A DNA stretch of 64,000 bases from Bacteroidota bacterium. GTDB taxonomy: Bacteria > Bacteroidota > Ignavibacteria > Ignavibacteriales > Ignavibacteriaceae. Under the pieces are notes generated by a model. That model saw only the letters and a program-made list of their open reading frames with translations. It had not been told where the DNA came from and did no database searches. The translations under genes were made by a program, and so were the position numbers. Each line of letters begins with the position of its first letter. Within the stretch, counting starts at the first letter, position 1. Positions 26,409 through 34,433 of this stretch are shown here, piece after piece. Location: assembly GCA_022564295.1 (NCBI GenBank), contig JADFLR010000002.1:1-64000 (forward strand), in the 5' to 3' direction.

Positions 26409-26828
26409 ATGAGAGATGTAATGTTGATAATTCATTTTATTGGCTTAGCTATGGGACTTGGATCAAGCTTAGCATTCATGTTCCTGGGAATAGCAAGTTC
26501 CAGGATGGAGGAAAATGAAGCCCGGAAATTTACACTAAACACATTTGCTTTAAGTAAAATGGGTCATATAGGATTAGCTCTGCTTGTAATTTCAGGTCTT
26601 TATTTAATAACACCGTACTGGCAAATTTTGACTTCTTTGCCCTTGCTTATTGCAAAGTTAACATTAGTGTTGATATTAGGGATGCTGATTGGGATAATAA
26701 GTTCCACTGCTAAAAAAGCAATAAAAGGTAGCACGGACACCCACCTAAAAAAAATAGAAACATTTGGTAAACTTGCAGTAATAACTACATTAATTATTGT
26801 GGTTTTAGCCGTTTATATATTTCATTAA
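26409..26828 (+). CDS. Four-helix membrane protein, unknown function
   Basis: 139 residues with four transmembrane segments (about 5-27, 48-66, 74-100, 117-138). The ATG at 26409 with AAAGGA ten bases before is preferred over the TTG at 26400. It is like the protein at 38844-39320 in layout (N-terminal IIHFIGLAMGLGSSLAF versus IIHILGVVFWIGGVAM), so both probably belong to the same broad class of small conserved integral membrane proteins. Function unknown. Confidence 0.65.
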   Translation: MRDVMLIIHFIGLAMGLGSSLAFMFLGIASSRMEENEARKFTLNTFALSKMGHIGLALLVISGLYLITPYWQILTSLPLLIAKLTLVLILGMLIGIISSTAKKAIKGSTDTHLKKIETFGKLAVITTLIIVVLAVYIFH

Positions 26829-26926
26829 CTTAAAGAAGCTGCATGATGAATCAAACAACAAATAATGCTTGACTTTAAAACGATTAAGCCTCATTTTTCG
26901 TTATAGTAAAGATGAATTAATTATCT

Positions 26927-27073
26927 TTTATTTATATACGGCAGAACGGGGTTCTTATTTTGGGCGGAAATAAACTTCTTAATACGGTCAACTTAAAACA
27001 CTGCAGTTTTGGGGCTGTAATGCCTGAGACGAATCTCTTTTCTAACTTCATCCGGCAATTTTGTTTCAAGCAT
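26927..27073 (-). pseudogene. intI: Integron integrase (IntI) N-terminal remnant
   Basis: On the minus strand the ATG at 27071-27073 opens a frame reading DEVRKEIRLRHYSPKTAVF, an in-frame stop (26993-26995), then VDRIKKFISAQNKNP. This fits the start of integron tyrosine recombinases, where V-R-x-x-I-R-x-x-H-Y-S-x-x-T is followed by Y-x-x-W-I-K-R-F-I-x-F-H-x-K-x-P. The match ends near codon 49 and the catalytic domain is gone. Orientation (opposite to the cassettes) and place (beside the attI-like repeat, at the head of an array) are those of a real intI. Confidence 0.75.
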
Positions 27074-27121
27074 AAGAACCTACTTATTATTACTTTAACG
27101 CAGTATAAACCTAGGTTAAAG
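27074..27121 (+). other. Candidate attI region, attI-like repeat copy 3
   Basis: It lies between the intI remnant and the first cassette of the second array. It holds ATTACTTTAACGCAGTATAA then ACCTAGGTTAAAG, shared with the other three copies. A GTTA box marks a possible recombination point. Confidence 0.55.
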
Positions 27122-27172
27122 TTATGTAGTTAATAATAAAACGAAGAAAGATATAGAAATTCCTAACATCCT

Positions 27173-27832
27173 ATGCAGTTTGATAAAATATTGAAAGAAA
27201 TAATAATTGGCCGAAGTGTGCTGCAACAAATTGAGCCTATTCATTCTTCAACAAAAACAAAAATTAATCTTTCTAATTTAGACAAAAACTTAGCCTTATA
27301 TATTCTTGGTGGTAGAGCAATCACACTAAGCTATACAGCGTTACTTTTGTTGGCAAACTGTCGAATGTCAGAAATTGGAGCTGTAATCAGATTAATTGAA
27401 GAAACAGTATATTTAGCCGATTATTTCTACGATTCAAATGAAAGTGACCCAAATATTACTAAATGGTTAAGTAATAAAATAATCTCTCCTATGAAAGCCA
27501 GAAAAGCACAAAGCAACATATTTAAAAAGGTATTTGGAAAAACTGATAATATGTTTGAACAAAAAATAAATGAACTTTACGGTGGAATGTCAGAATATAT
27601 TCACCCAACATACCGAATTTCAAAACTTAACTTAAATATCATTACACTTGAATACGATTACGAATGGATCGATAGAAAAAATTATGATATTAAAATCTTT
27701 ATATCAGTTGCTCAAGCTTTAGTAAGTGTGATCAATATGGTTCGTTATTGTAAGGATTTCTATATGGTTGATGCTAGAATCGACGCTCAATTGAATAATG
27801 AAATAAGCAAACTTGATTCTCTAAATATATGA
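27173..27832 (+). CDS. DUF5677-like protein
   Basis: 219 residues, helical and soluble. LALYILGGRAITLSYTALLL, MSEIGAVIRLIEETVYLADY and YGGMSEYIHPTYR have the layout of DUF5677-like proteins and of the gene at 2910-3737 in the first array (both have a helix with R-x-I/L-x-E-x-x-x followed later by a histidine-proline motif). First cassette after the candidate attI, the place of most recent insertion and strongest expression in a working integron. Function unknown. Confidence 0.6.
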   Translation: MQFDKILKEIIIGRSVLQQIEPIHSSTKTKINLSNLDKNLALYILGGRAITLSYTALLLLANCRMSEIGAVIRLIEETVYLADYFYDSNESDPNITKWLSNKIISPMKARKAQSNIFKKVFGKTDNMFEQKINELYGGMSEYIHPTYRISKLNLNIITLEYDYEWIDRKNYDIKIFISVAQALVSVINMVRYCKDFYMVDARIDAQLNNEISKLDSLNI

Positions 27833-27840
27833 TATTCAAT

Positions 27841-27975
27841 GGCAACAGAACCCCGCTTGACGTGATGTGAAAAGTTTTAGCGTGAGTTTCAGGTTTTGGG
27901 ATTTTACAAACGTGAATTTAAAATTGGGAAGTTGAATAAGCAAATTTTCCACACACCTCAGCTTATTTGTTATGT
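27841..27975 (+). other. Weak attC site 19
   Basis: Begins GGCAACAGAACCCCGCTTGA and ends CCTCAGCTTATTTGTTATGT. The end box GTTATGT is good but the arms pair poorly, so the site may be degraded. Confidence 0.4.
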
Positions 27976-28000
27976 GTTCAGTTAAAATTAAGTTTTTAAT

Positions 28001-28978
28001 ATGCGTTTAGAAGGAACTCAAATAGTAGTTGATGAAAAACCATTCTGTGTTTGGGAATTGGATCAAAATAGGAGAAATCATAATTTTATTAAGAATTTTG
28101 ATCCTTATTATTTCAGATACATTGCTAATATGCATAATTCAGTTTTTAAAAGTGACGAAGAATCTGAAAATCACCAATATGCAGCTTTGAGTATTAGATT
28201 AACTTATTCTCATGCATTAGAAACATTCTTTGCTTTTCTTTTTGCTTCTCTTCAAGCCCCAGATTGTTTGGGTGGGTGGTTAAAAAAGTATTCCCCAAAA
28301 GATTTGGAAAATCTAATACAGAAAGTATCTCACAGAAAAAATATACTTACGAAAATAAAATTAGAAAGTATTTCTTGGGTCTCAATAGCGAAATGTATTT
28401 TCCAAAATGTTGTTTTAAAGAATTCAGAGCAATCTGATAAATACAAAAAGAAATTTGGATTATTGTGGAAATTCTTTTCTAAAGATTTTACAAATGATAA
28501 AATTCGTGAAGAATATAATAGTTTAAAACATGGTTTTCGAATCACTCCAGGTGGTTTTGGAATTGCCATCGGTTTACAAGATGCACCAGATAAACCAGCT
28601 CCACCAGAAAGAATGCAAACAGTTGGTTATAGTAAATTTGGATCATCTTTTCCTGTTGAAGAAAAAATTCGAGAAAATGAACCCAGCTTTAGAATCAAAA
28701 GGCACTCAAGAAACTGGGAAGTTGAAAATTTAGTTCATGGAGTCAATTTAATTTCAATTTCACTATTTAACATCCAGTCATACTTGAGAATTGTTAATAG
28801 TATTAAACCATCAGAATGCAGATTTGATTATCCATCAGAAATAGAATATTTCGAAGAACCTTGGAAAAGAATTGTAGGAGTAAATGAAAGTTCTTTTGAT
28901 ATGCAATTTAATATCGAAGACATTCCAATTTGCAAAAAAGAAGATGTGTTAGAATATTATTATAAGAAGAACACATAA
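28001..28978 (+). CDS. Cassette protein, unknown function
   Basis: 325 residues, soluble. An N-terminal helical part (YAALSIRLTYSHALETFFAF) and a middle segment (KIREEYNSLKHGFRITPGGF) resemble abortive-infection or HEPN-style helical proteins, but no catalytic motif is sure. It is followed by a beta-rich stretch (FGIAIGLQDAPDKPAPPERM) and a C-terminal helical part. The start ATG at 28001 lies 26 bases after an attC end box. Confidence 0.55.
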   Translation: MRLEGTQIVVDEKPFCVWELDQNRRNHNFIKNFDPYYFRYIANMHNSVFKSDEESENHQYAALSIRLTYSHALETFFAFLFASLQAPDCLGGWLKKYSPKDLENLIQKVSHRKNILTKIKLESISWVSIAKCIFQNVVLKNSEQSDKYKKKFGLLWKFFSKDFTNDKIREEYNSLKHGFRITPGGFGIAIGLQDAPDKPAPPERMQTVGYSKFGSSFPVEEKIRENEPSFRIKRHSRNWEVENLVHGVNLISISLFNIQSYLRIVNSIKPSECRFDYPSEIEYFEEPWKRIVGVNESSFDMQFNIEDIPICKKEDVLEYYYKKNT

Positions 28979-29109
28979 CCTCTTTAAAAAGTAAAAAGTC
29001 AAGTAGATATAGTTATTCGAGCAAATAAATGTTTTTTCTAAATAAAAAGTTATTTAATAAAGTCGTTAATGTTGTTATAGGCCGCCGGTTAGCGGTAACA
29101 TCGTTATGC
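28973..29109 (+). other. attC site 20 (left arm degraded)
   Basis: Starts at ACATAAC overlapping the previous stop; the right arm is GGCCGCCGGTTAGCGGTAAC and the end box GTTATGC. The left arm no longer pairs well. Confidence 0.55.
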
Positions 29110-29130
29110 CTAAAAATAAGGAGAAAAAAA

Positions 29131-29280
29131 ATGGCAAGAGTTAAAATTGAAGAAATTGTTTACCACCTTGATAATGAATTTAAAAAAGCTCTATCAAAAA
29201 CTATTGATAAGTATTTTCCTGCGCATAGTTATGATATCAATGAAGTATTTCGAGAATTCAAGAAAATAATTTATCAATAA
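29131..29280 (+). CDS. Small acidic/basic protein, unknown function
   Basis: 49 residues from the ATG at 29131, preceded by AAGGAG. Sequence MARVKIEEIVYHLDNEFKKA and on is helical and might bind DNA or a partner protein. It is the first gene of a two-gene cassette with the coiled-coil membrane protein 57 bases downstream. A longer frame starting at 29029 crosses the attC and is not believed. Confidence 0.55.
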   Translation: MARVKIEEIVYHLDNEFKKALSKTIDKYFPAHSYDINEVFREFKKIIYQ

Positions 29281-29337
29281 TGTAGTATTTGGGAAAATGT
29301 CCCAGATAGTTATGTTGAAAAGTAAATTGGGTTTATT

Positions 29338-29760
29338 ATGAGTTTCTATTCAAAACTAATATCTAGAATACAACCAACAATTACTATAAGGAGTGATGGA
29401 AGTCCAGAAATAGTATTCAATATCAAAGAGTCATTATCAGATAAAGATATTGACAGTAGATTATTAAAAATTGCCAAAATGAAGAATGATTTAGTTGATG
29501 CAATCGAAGCATTGGATTGGTTGGAGAATGAAGGTGAAGAAAAGAAAAAAAGAGTTGATGATTTAAAAAGAGCCCTAAATGAATTAGAGAAAAATAAAAA
29601 AATAACAGAAGAAGCATTAAAACTTGATGACGAAACTTTTTCGATGATATTGAAAACTGCAAATAAGGTATCATCCAGAATCAATATTTTTATTGGAATT
29701 ATAATAGGCTTGGTTACCGGTGTTGCTTCAAGTTTATTAGTCTGGTTTTTAACCAAATAG
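29338..29760 (+). CDS. Coiled-coil protein with C-terminal membrane anchor
   Basis: 140 residues. A short beta N-terminus (PTITIRSDGSPEIVFNIKES) is followed by a long coiled coil (about residues 40-100, charged heptads) and one transmembrane helix at the end (NIFIGIIIGLVTGVASSLLV). It looks like a tail-anchored inner-membrane protein. Together with the small protein before it, it may form a two-part system; nothing more can be said. The stop TAG is followed directly by GTATAAC of an attC left arm. Confidence 0.6.
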   Translation: MSFYSKLISRIQPTITIRSDGSPEIVFNIKESLSDKDIDSRLLKIAKMKNDLVDAIEALDWLENEGEEKKKRVDDLKRALNELEKNKKITEEALKLDDETFSMILKTANKVSSRINIFIGIIIGLVTGVASSLLVWFLTK

Positions 29761-29868
29761 GTATAACAAGTTTTCCAAGCGGCCGCCCTCCTTAGTTCGG
29801 GTTCCCGAACTACGGCGGGCAAGCTGTTTTGATTGCGGCATTTGTGAGCGTGCGATTTTGTAATAATG
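29761..29868 (+). other. attC left arm fused to attI-like repeat
   Basis: GTATAACAAGTTTTCCAAGC begins a normal attC left arm, interrupted by a palindrome (GTTCGGGTTCCCGAAC, about 29796-29812). No right arm follows; the sequence continues into the attI-like repeat, so this is a recombinant junction. Confidence 0.6.
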
Positions 29869-29968
29869 GAAAAATTAAATAATGTAATATTTTTACTTTA
29901 ATGTCAGAATATTACGCAATTAGAACAGGTTTAAATAATTACTTTAAAGCAGTATAAGCTTAGGTTAG
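29869..29968 (+). repeat. attI-like repeat, copy 4
   Basis: The most complete copy with TTTAAATAATTACTTTAAAG, CAGTATAAGC and TTAGGTTAGGAC. It ends 12 bases before the exonuclease gene. Confidence 0.65.
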
Positions 29969-29980
29969 GACGATTAAGTT

Positions 29981-30685
29981 ATGACAAATAGATACTTAGG
30001 ATTTGATATCGAAACTGCCAAAATTCTCCCTGAGAACTTCGGTGATTTGCACGACCACCGTCCACTCGGAATAAGTTGCGCTGCGATTTGGTGCGCTGAT
30101 CAAGAAAAAGCCGAAGTCTTTTATTCCAAAAATTCAGACGGAAATCCTTCAGAAAAAATGAATGTTGAAGATTTATCTGATTTCGTTGACCTTCTCATAA
30201 ATAAGACCCAAGAAGGATACACCGTCGTAACACACAATGGTCTCGGCTTTGACTTTGACATTTTAGCAGAGGAATCTGGAAGACTTGAAGACTGTCGAAA
30301 CCTTGCTTTGAACCACGTTGACATGATGTTTCATTTTTTCTGTGGCAAAGGCTTCGCCATAGGACTTAATGCCGCTGCAAAATCAATTGGAATTAGTAAG
30401 CCCGCAGATGTTGACGGATCAGTGGCACCACAACTATGGAAAGATGGAAATCATCAGCAAGTTTTAGATTATGTTGCTCAAGATTGTCGTTTGACATTAG
30501 ATGTCGCATTGAAGAGCGAGAAGAATAAAAGGATTACTTGGGTTACTCGGCGCGGGTCAGTTTCTTCATTTGATATTCCGGCAGGTTGGTTGACTGTTAA
30601 CGATGCAATGAATCTTCCTTTGCCAGATAATTCCTGGATGGACGATCCGTGGGAAAGATCAAAATTTACAGGGTGGTTGAAATGA
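29981..30685 (+). CDS. DEDDy-type 3'-5' exonuclease-like protein
   Basis: 234 residues. The three exonuclease motifs are visible: I, LGFDIETAKI (D8 and E10); II, VVTHNGLGFDFDIL; III, YVAQDCRLTLDVA (Tyr with Asp four residues later). This is the RNase H-like fold of PolB-related 3'-5' exonucleases. It has no polymerase domain, so it is a stand-alone nuclease, probably acting on DNA or RNA ends. As an integron cassette it is a candidate defence or repair protein; that role is inference. Confidence 0.78.
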   Translation: MTNRYLGFDIETAKILPENFGDLHDHRPLGISCAAIWCADQEKAEVFYSKNSDGNPSEKMNVEDLSDFVDLLINKTQEGYTVVTHNGLGFDFDILAEESGRLEDCRNLALNHVDMMFHFFCGKGFAIGLNAAAKSIGISKPADVDGSVAPQLWKDGNHQQVLDYVAQDCRLTLDVALKSEKNKRITWVTRRGSVSSFDIPAGWLTVNDAMNLPLPDNSWMDDPWERSKFTGWLK

Positions 30686-30719
30686 AATTAAATATAGCTG
30701 CGTGTTTCGCGGAAAATCG

Positions 30720-30941
30720 TCCTAACAAGGTGCATGCCCGTGGAGAAGCCACGGCGGTATTTTGGGTATAGTCAAAATTTTTCTCGATTGCGACATTTTT
30801 CAAATTTTCGGGTTTGGTGAAAAAGTAAACATTGCAATCAATATTGTTCTAAAAAATAATATTGTTAAAAATTTTTGGCAGTAGCTTTTCAATTCGTCAT
30901 CGCTGTTCGGGGCGGACGGGTGAAAAGCGACGCCGTTATGT
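30720..30941 (+). other. attC site 21
   Basis: Left arm TCCTAACAAGGTGCATGCCC; right arm GGCGGACGGGTGAAAAGCGAC, end box GTTATGT. The interior TTTTTGGCAGTAGC and TTTTCAATTCGTCATC belongs to the second family. Confidence 0.78.
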
Positions 30942-30966
30942 GGCTATTACTAAAAATGAGGTATTA

Positions 30967-31236
30967 ATGTTTACAGAATTAGAGGGGATAAATTCCCGAC
31001 CGGAACCTTTCCAATATTATACTGCAGAAGAACTGTGGACGGATGAACATACATCAAAACAAATGCTTGAATTTCATCTAAATGATTTTGTTGATGCTTC
31101 GTCTCGAAATAAAAAGTTCATCAATCGTTCAGTAGAATGGATTACATCTTATGAAAATATATATTCAGATGTTGCTGGTTCCAAATATGATTCAGAAAAT
31201 GGTGAGATGGCGATTATTTCAAAGAAAGCAGTATAA
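30967..31236 (+). CDS. N-terminal methyltransferase-like fragment
   Basis: 89 residues from the ATG at 30967. The segment YTAEELWTDEHTSKQMLEFH, then DASSRNKKFINRSVEWI, is like the first 60 residues of class I SAM methyltransferases in which the glycine-rich motif follows just after; here the frame ends without that motif, so the enzyme is truncated and probably inactive. The stop lies in the following attC box, so the truncated form has itself been packaged as a cassette, or was cut by the attC's arrival. Confidence 0.6.
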   Translation: MFTELEGINSRPEPFQYYTAEELWTDEHTSKQMLEFHLNDFVDASSRNKKFINRSVEWITSYENIYSDVAGSKYDSENGEMAIISKKAV

Positions 31237-31280
31237 CCAAAAAATCAACCGGACGCCGGTTATTTGCCGCGCCGTTAGGA
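31231..31280 (+). other. attC site 22 (50 bp)
   Basis: GTATAACCAAAAAATCAACC with GGACGCCGG to TTATTTGCCGCGCC and GTTAGGA. This is the shortest site in the window, with almost no loop; a deletion product of the third family is likely. Confidence 0.7.
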
Positions 31281-31314
31281 CTATTTCAATTGTTCCTAAT
31301 TTAGAAATGAGGAG

Positions 31315-32535
31315 ATGATGAGCTTTATTAAATATTTAATTTTATCCTCATTTATATGGTCATTCCATATTTTGGCCCAGGATTCTAATTTAATTTCAGA
31401 AAATGCTAATAAATTGGCATTAACTTTTTATAAAAATATTACAAAAAGTTCTCAGTCGAATTTTATTTTTTCCCCTGTTAGTATTACTACTGCTGTTGCC
31501 CAAATTTATATTGGCAGCGAAAGAAAAACAAAAAATGAGATTACCGATGTATTTTATTTTAATGATGATGTTCAATTATTTAAAGAATCCTTCCATAATT
31601 ATTCTAATAAACTGTTTAAATATGATGATAGTCTGTCAATAAAATTATCAAATGCAAACTCTATCTGGATTGATAAAAATATCAAATTAAAAAATGATTA
31701 TATGGTTGATTTATCATACTATTTTAACAGTGAAGTATTTGAATTAGACCTTGAGAAAAAAAATGAGAGCATAAAAAAAGTAAATAGTTGGGTTACAGAT
31801 AATACAAATAATAGGATAAAAAAAATACTCAACGTGGAAGATATAAAAGGTAATACTGCACTCTTAATTCTAAATGCAATCTATTTCAAAGATAGATGGA
31901 AAGTTGAATTTAAAAAGGATTCAACTAAAGATGATGATTTTTTTCTGTTAAATGGTGAAAAAATAACAACAAAAATGATGAATAATATTTCTAACTATGG
32001 ATATTCAGCAAATGAAAATTATGAGTCTATATTATTACCTTATAACACAGAAAATTTTTCAATGTTAGTGTTACTACCCAGAGAAATTGATGGACTAACA
32101 GACCTGGAGATAAATATCGATGATATTAATATCGATGACTTGCTAACCAATATTATAATAAGAAAAATCCATTTATCACTTCCACAATTCAAATTTCAAT
32201 TTAGTTTGAACAATTTGAAAGTTATATTATCTGATTTAGGAATGAGCACTGCATTTAATAGGGATTATGCAAACTTTAAGAAAATATATGATGAAGAATA
32301 TAAAAATTTGTACGTAGAAGATGTAAAACATAAAGCGTTTATTGAAGTAAATGAAGAAGGTACAGAAGCTGCTGCAGTAACAGCTATTATTGGTGGTATC
32401 GTTACAATATCTGTTAAAAAACCACCACTTAATGTAAAAATAGATCATCCTTTTTTATTTATTATTATCGAGAAAAACACAAAAAGTATATTATTCATAG
32501 GGAGAGTTTTAAATCCTGAGGAAAAATCTCTTTAA
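31315..32535 (+). CDS. Secreted serpin (serine/cysteine protease inhibitor)
   Basis: 406 residues. A signal peptide ends near HILAQ. The serpin core is complete: NFIFSPVSITTAVAQIYIGS, NAIYFKDRWKVEF, MMNNISNYGYS, then the hinge EVNEEGTEAAAVTA and the signature DHPFLFIIIEKNTKSILFIGRVLNP. Counting from the hinge (Gly P15, Thr P14) puts P1 at Val and P1' at Thr, an elastase-like bait; this is an estimate. It is likely exported to block a protease outside the cell. A serpin as an integron cassette is unusual. ATGs at 31315 and 31318 are both possible. Confidence 0.9.
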   Translation: MMSFIKYLILSSFIWSFHILAQDSNLISENANKLALTFYKNITKSSQSNFIFSPVSITTAVAQIYIGSERKTKNEITDVFYFNDDVQLFKESFHNYSNKLFKYDDSLSIKLSNANSIWIDKNIKLKNDYMVDLSYYFNSEVFELDLEKKNESIKKVNSWVTDNTNNRIKKILNVEDIKGNTALLILNAIYFKDRWKVEFKKDSTKDDDFFLLNGEKITTKMMNNISNYGYSANENYESILLPYNTENFSMLVLLPREIDGLTDLEINIDDINIDDLLTNIIIRKIHLSLPQFKFQFSLNNLKVILSDLGMSTAFNRDYANFKKIYDEEYKNLYVEDVKHKAFIEVNEEGTEAAAVTAIIGGIVTISVKKPPLNVKIDHPFLFIIIEKNTKSILFIGRVLNPEEKSL

Positions 32536-32542
32536 TAATTAA

Positions 32543-32662
32543 AACCTGCCTGTAGTAGGCAGGAGTCTATTAGATATTATTAAGTAAATAAAAATTTTGG
32601 GCTTTGCATTTCAATCCATCATTTTGTTGTGGGCAGGCAGGAGAAAAGCGAAACCGTTAGAT
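32543..32662 (+). other. attC site 23 (left arm replaced by a palindrome)
   Basis: The right arm GGGCAGGCAGGAGAAAAGCG ends in GTTAGAT. In place of a left arm stands the palindrome CCTGCCTGTAGTAGGCAGG at 32544-32562. Confidence 0.6.
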
Positions 32663-32672
32663 TTCAAATTAA

Positions 32673-34271
32673 ATGGTGATGAAAATGAATAATAAAATAT
32701 TAATCTTCATTTTTTTTCTAATATCACAACTCAATTTTGGACAACTTGTTCCAGAAATTGAATGGTTAAGAATTTACGATGGGATAGGTAATGGAAATGA
32801 TTTTGTAAACGATATGAAAATGGACAAAGATTATAATATTTATCTTGCTGGAAGAAGTGGAGGGATTGATGGCACACCAGATTTTACGATAATGAAATAT
32901 TCAAACACTGGTGATTCTTTATTAAATATAAGATTTATCTCATCACAAAATGCATGGGATGAGGTAAATTCAATTGCAGTTGATTCGAGCGAGAATATCT
33001 ATGCAATTGGTAGTGCTTCTTTTGGTCAATCATCATTTTATTCTGTCTTCTTCAAATATTCAACTACTGGAAACGTTTTATGGAGTAAAAATTACTTTTC
33101 CAATCCTGACAGTATTTCGGAGGGTCTAAAAGTGGTTCTCGATCATCAAGGTAATCCTATTATTGGATATTTAAAGTATCAACAACATTCTTCGGCTAAT
33201 TTTACAAAATATACATCCAATGGGGATTCACTCTGGACAACTCAAATAAAAGATGATACCAGTGCTTATCAGTTAGACTATTTACTTGCAGATTCACTTG
33301 GAAATTTTTATGCATCACTAACGCAACTATATTTTCCCGGAGGAGGTCTTCCAGAAAAGCAAGTTATTTTACTAAAATTAAATCAAAATGGGAATATTGT
33401 TTGGACCAGAGCATTAAATGTGGAGGCGGCAAGGAAGATGATTTTTGATCTTGAAGGAAATATAATACTTGAAACGCACGGAGATGGTAAGCTGATAAAA
33501 TATACTCAAAACGGTGATTCACTCTGGACTTATGAATCTAATGGTTTACTAACGGATATTGCTTTAGATAGAGACAATAACATTTTGGTTAGTGGGTATA
33601 CTGGTGGTATCGGTGCATTTGATTATATGATAAATAAATTATCTTCAGATGGCAATGAGATTTGGAGTAACCAGTTTAACAGTAATGAAAATTTAAGAGA
33701 TTTTGCTTCAAGCATTGTTATTGACAATGAGAATAATACATATGTTACTGGTTCATCGCACGATATGTTTAGTCAAGGCTTAAGCTATACGTTGAAATAT
33801 AATTCAACTGGCGACCTGAAATGGCAACATAGATTTGATGCTCCACACGGCATTTTTGAAAATCCGCATTCGATTTTTTTAGATGATAGTAACAACGTAA
33901 TAATTGGCGGTGATTATACAGATTCAACAAACGGTGCAAATTTCTTTCTAATGAAAATAAAACAAAAATCTGGAAGTAGTGTTCAACTATCAGATGATAA
34001 TTTACCCGCACAATACTTTTTAAGTCAGAATTTTCCAAATCCATTCAATCCCAAGACAAAAATAGAATTTTCAATTCCTGAAATTGGATTTGTAAAATTA
34101 GAGGTTTATGATGCGTTAGGAAGGAAAATCAAAGAATTATTAAACCAAGAATTATCGGCTGGAAATTATATTGTAGATTTTAATGCTTCAGAATTATCGA
34201 GTGGAATTTATTATTACCGTTTAATTACAAAAGATTTTACATTATTGAAGAAAGCCGTATTATTGAAATGA
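32673..34271 (+). CDS. T9SS-secreted SBBP-repeat beta-propeller protein
   Basis: 532 residues. A signal peptide (IFIFFLISQLNFGQ) is followed by repeated units of the SBBP kind (ITMKYSNTGDSL, DSSENIYAIGSA, DLEGNIILETHGDGK, DNENNTYVTGSS), and the last 80 residues are a type A sorting domain (QNFPNPFNPKTKIEFSIPEI, then VYDALGRKIKELL and KKAVLLK). The protein should be exported through the type IX system to the surface. It is flanked by attC sites, which is notable since the sorting domain only works in this bacterial group. ATGs at 32679 and 32685 are other possible starts. Confidence 0.85.
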   Translation: MVMKMNNKILIFIFFLISQLNFGQLVPEIEWLRIYDGIGNGNDFVNDMKMDKDYNIYLAGRSGGIDGTPDFTIMKYSNTGDSLLNIRFISSQNAWDEVNSIAVDSSENIYAIGSASFGQSSFYSVFFKYSTTGNVLWSKNYFSNPDSISEGLKVVLDHQGNPIIGYLKYQQHSSANFTKYTSNGDSLWTTQIKDDTSAYQLDYLLADSLGNFYASLTQLYFPGGGLPEKQVILLKLNQNGNIVWTRALNVEAARKMIFDLEGNIILETHGDGKLIKYTQNGDSLWTYESNGLLTDIALDRDNNILVSGYTGGIGAFDYMINKLSSDGNEIWSNQFNSNENLRDFASSIVIDNENNTYVTGSSHDMFSQGLSYTLKYNSTGDLKWQHRFDAPHGIFENPHSIFLDDSNNVIIGGDYTDSTNGANFFLMKIKQKSGSSVQLSDDNLPAQYFLSQNFPNPFNPKTKIEFSIPEIGFVKLEVYDALGRKIKELLNQELSAGNYIVDFNASELSSGIYYYRLITKDFTLLKKAVLLK

Positions 34272-34274
34272 TGG

Positions 34275-34433
34275 AAGCTAACCCGTGCCTCAAGCCGAAA
34301 TCTTTTTCGCATTTGGCGTTTGTGAAATTTAAAAGTTTGTTTTAATAAAAAAGTGATTTATAAATTATTGGTATTGGTGTTTTAAGCAGCATTGTTGCTC
34401 TGGGCGGACGAGTGAAAAGCAACGCCGTAAAAT
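34275..34433 (+). other. attC site 24
   Basis: Left arm AGCTAACCCGTGCCTCAAGC; right arm GGGCGGACGAGTGAAAAGCA, end box GTAAAAT (not GTTRRRY), so possibly inactive. Interior of the second family. Confidence 0.7.
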
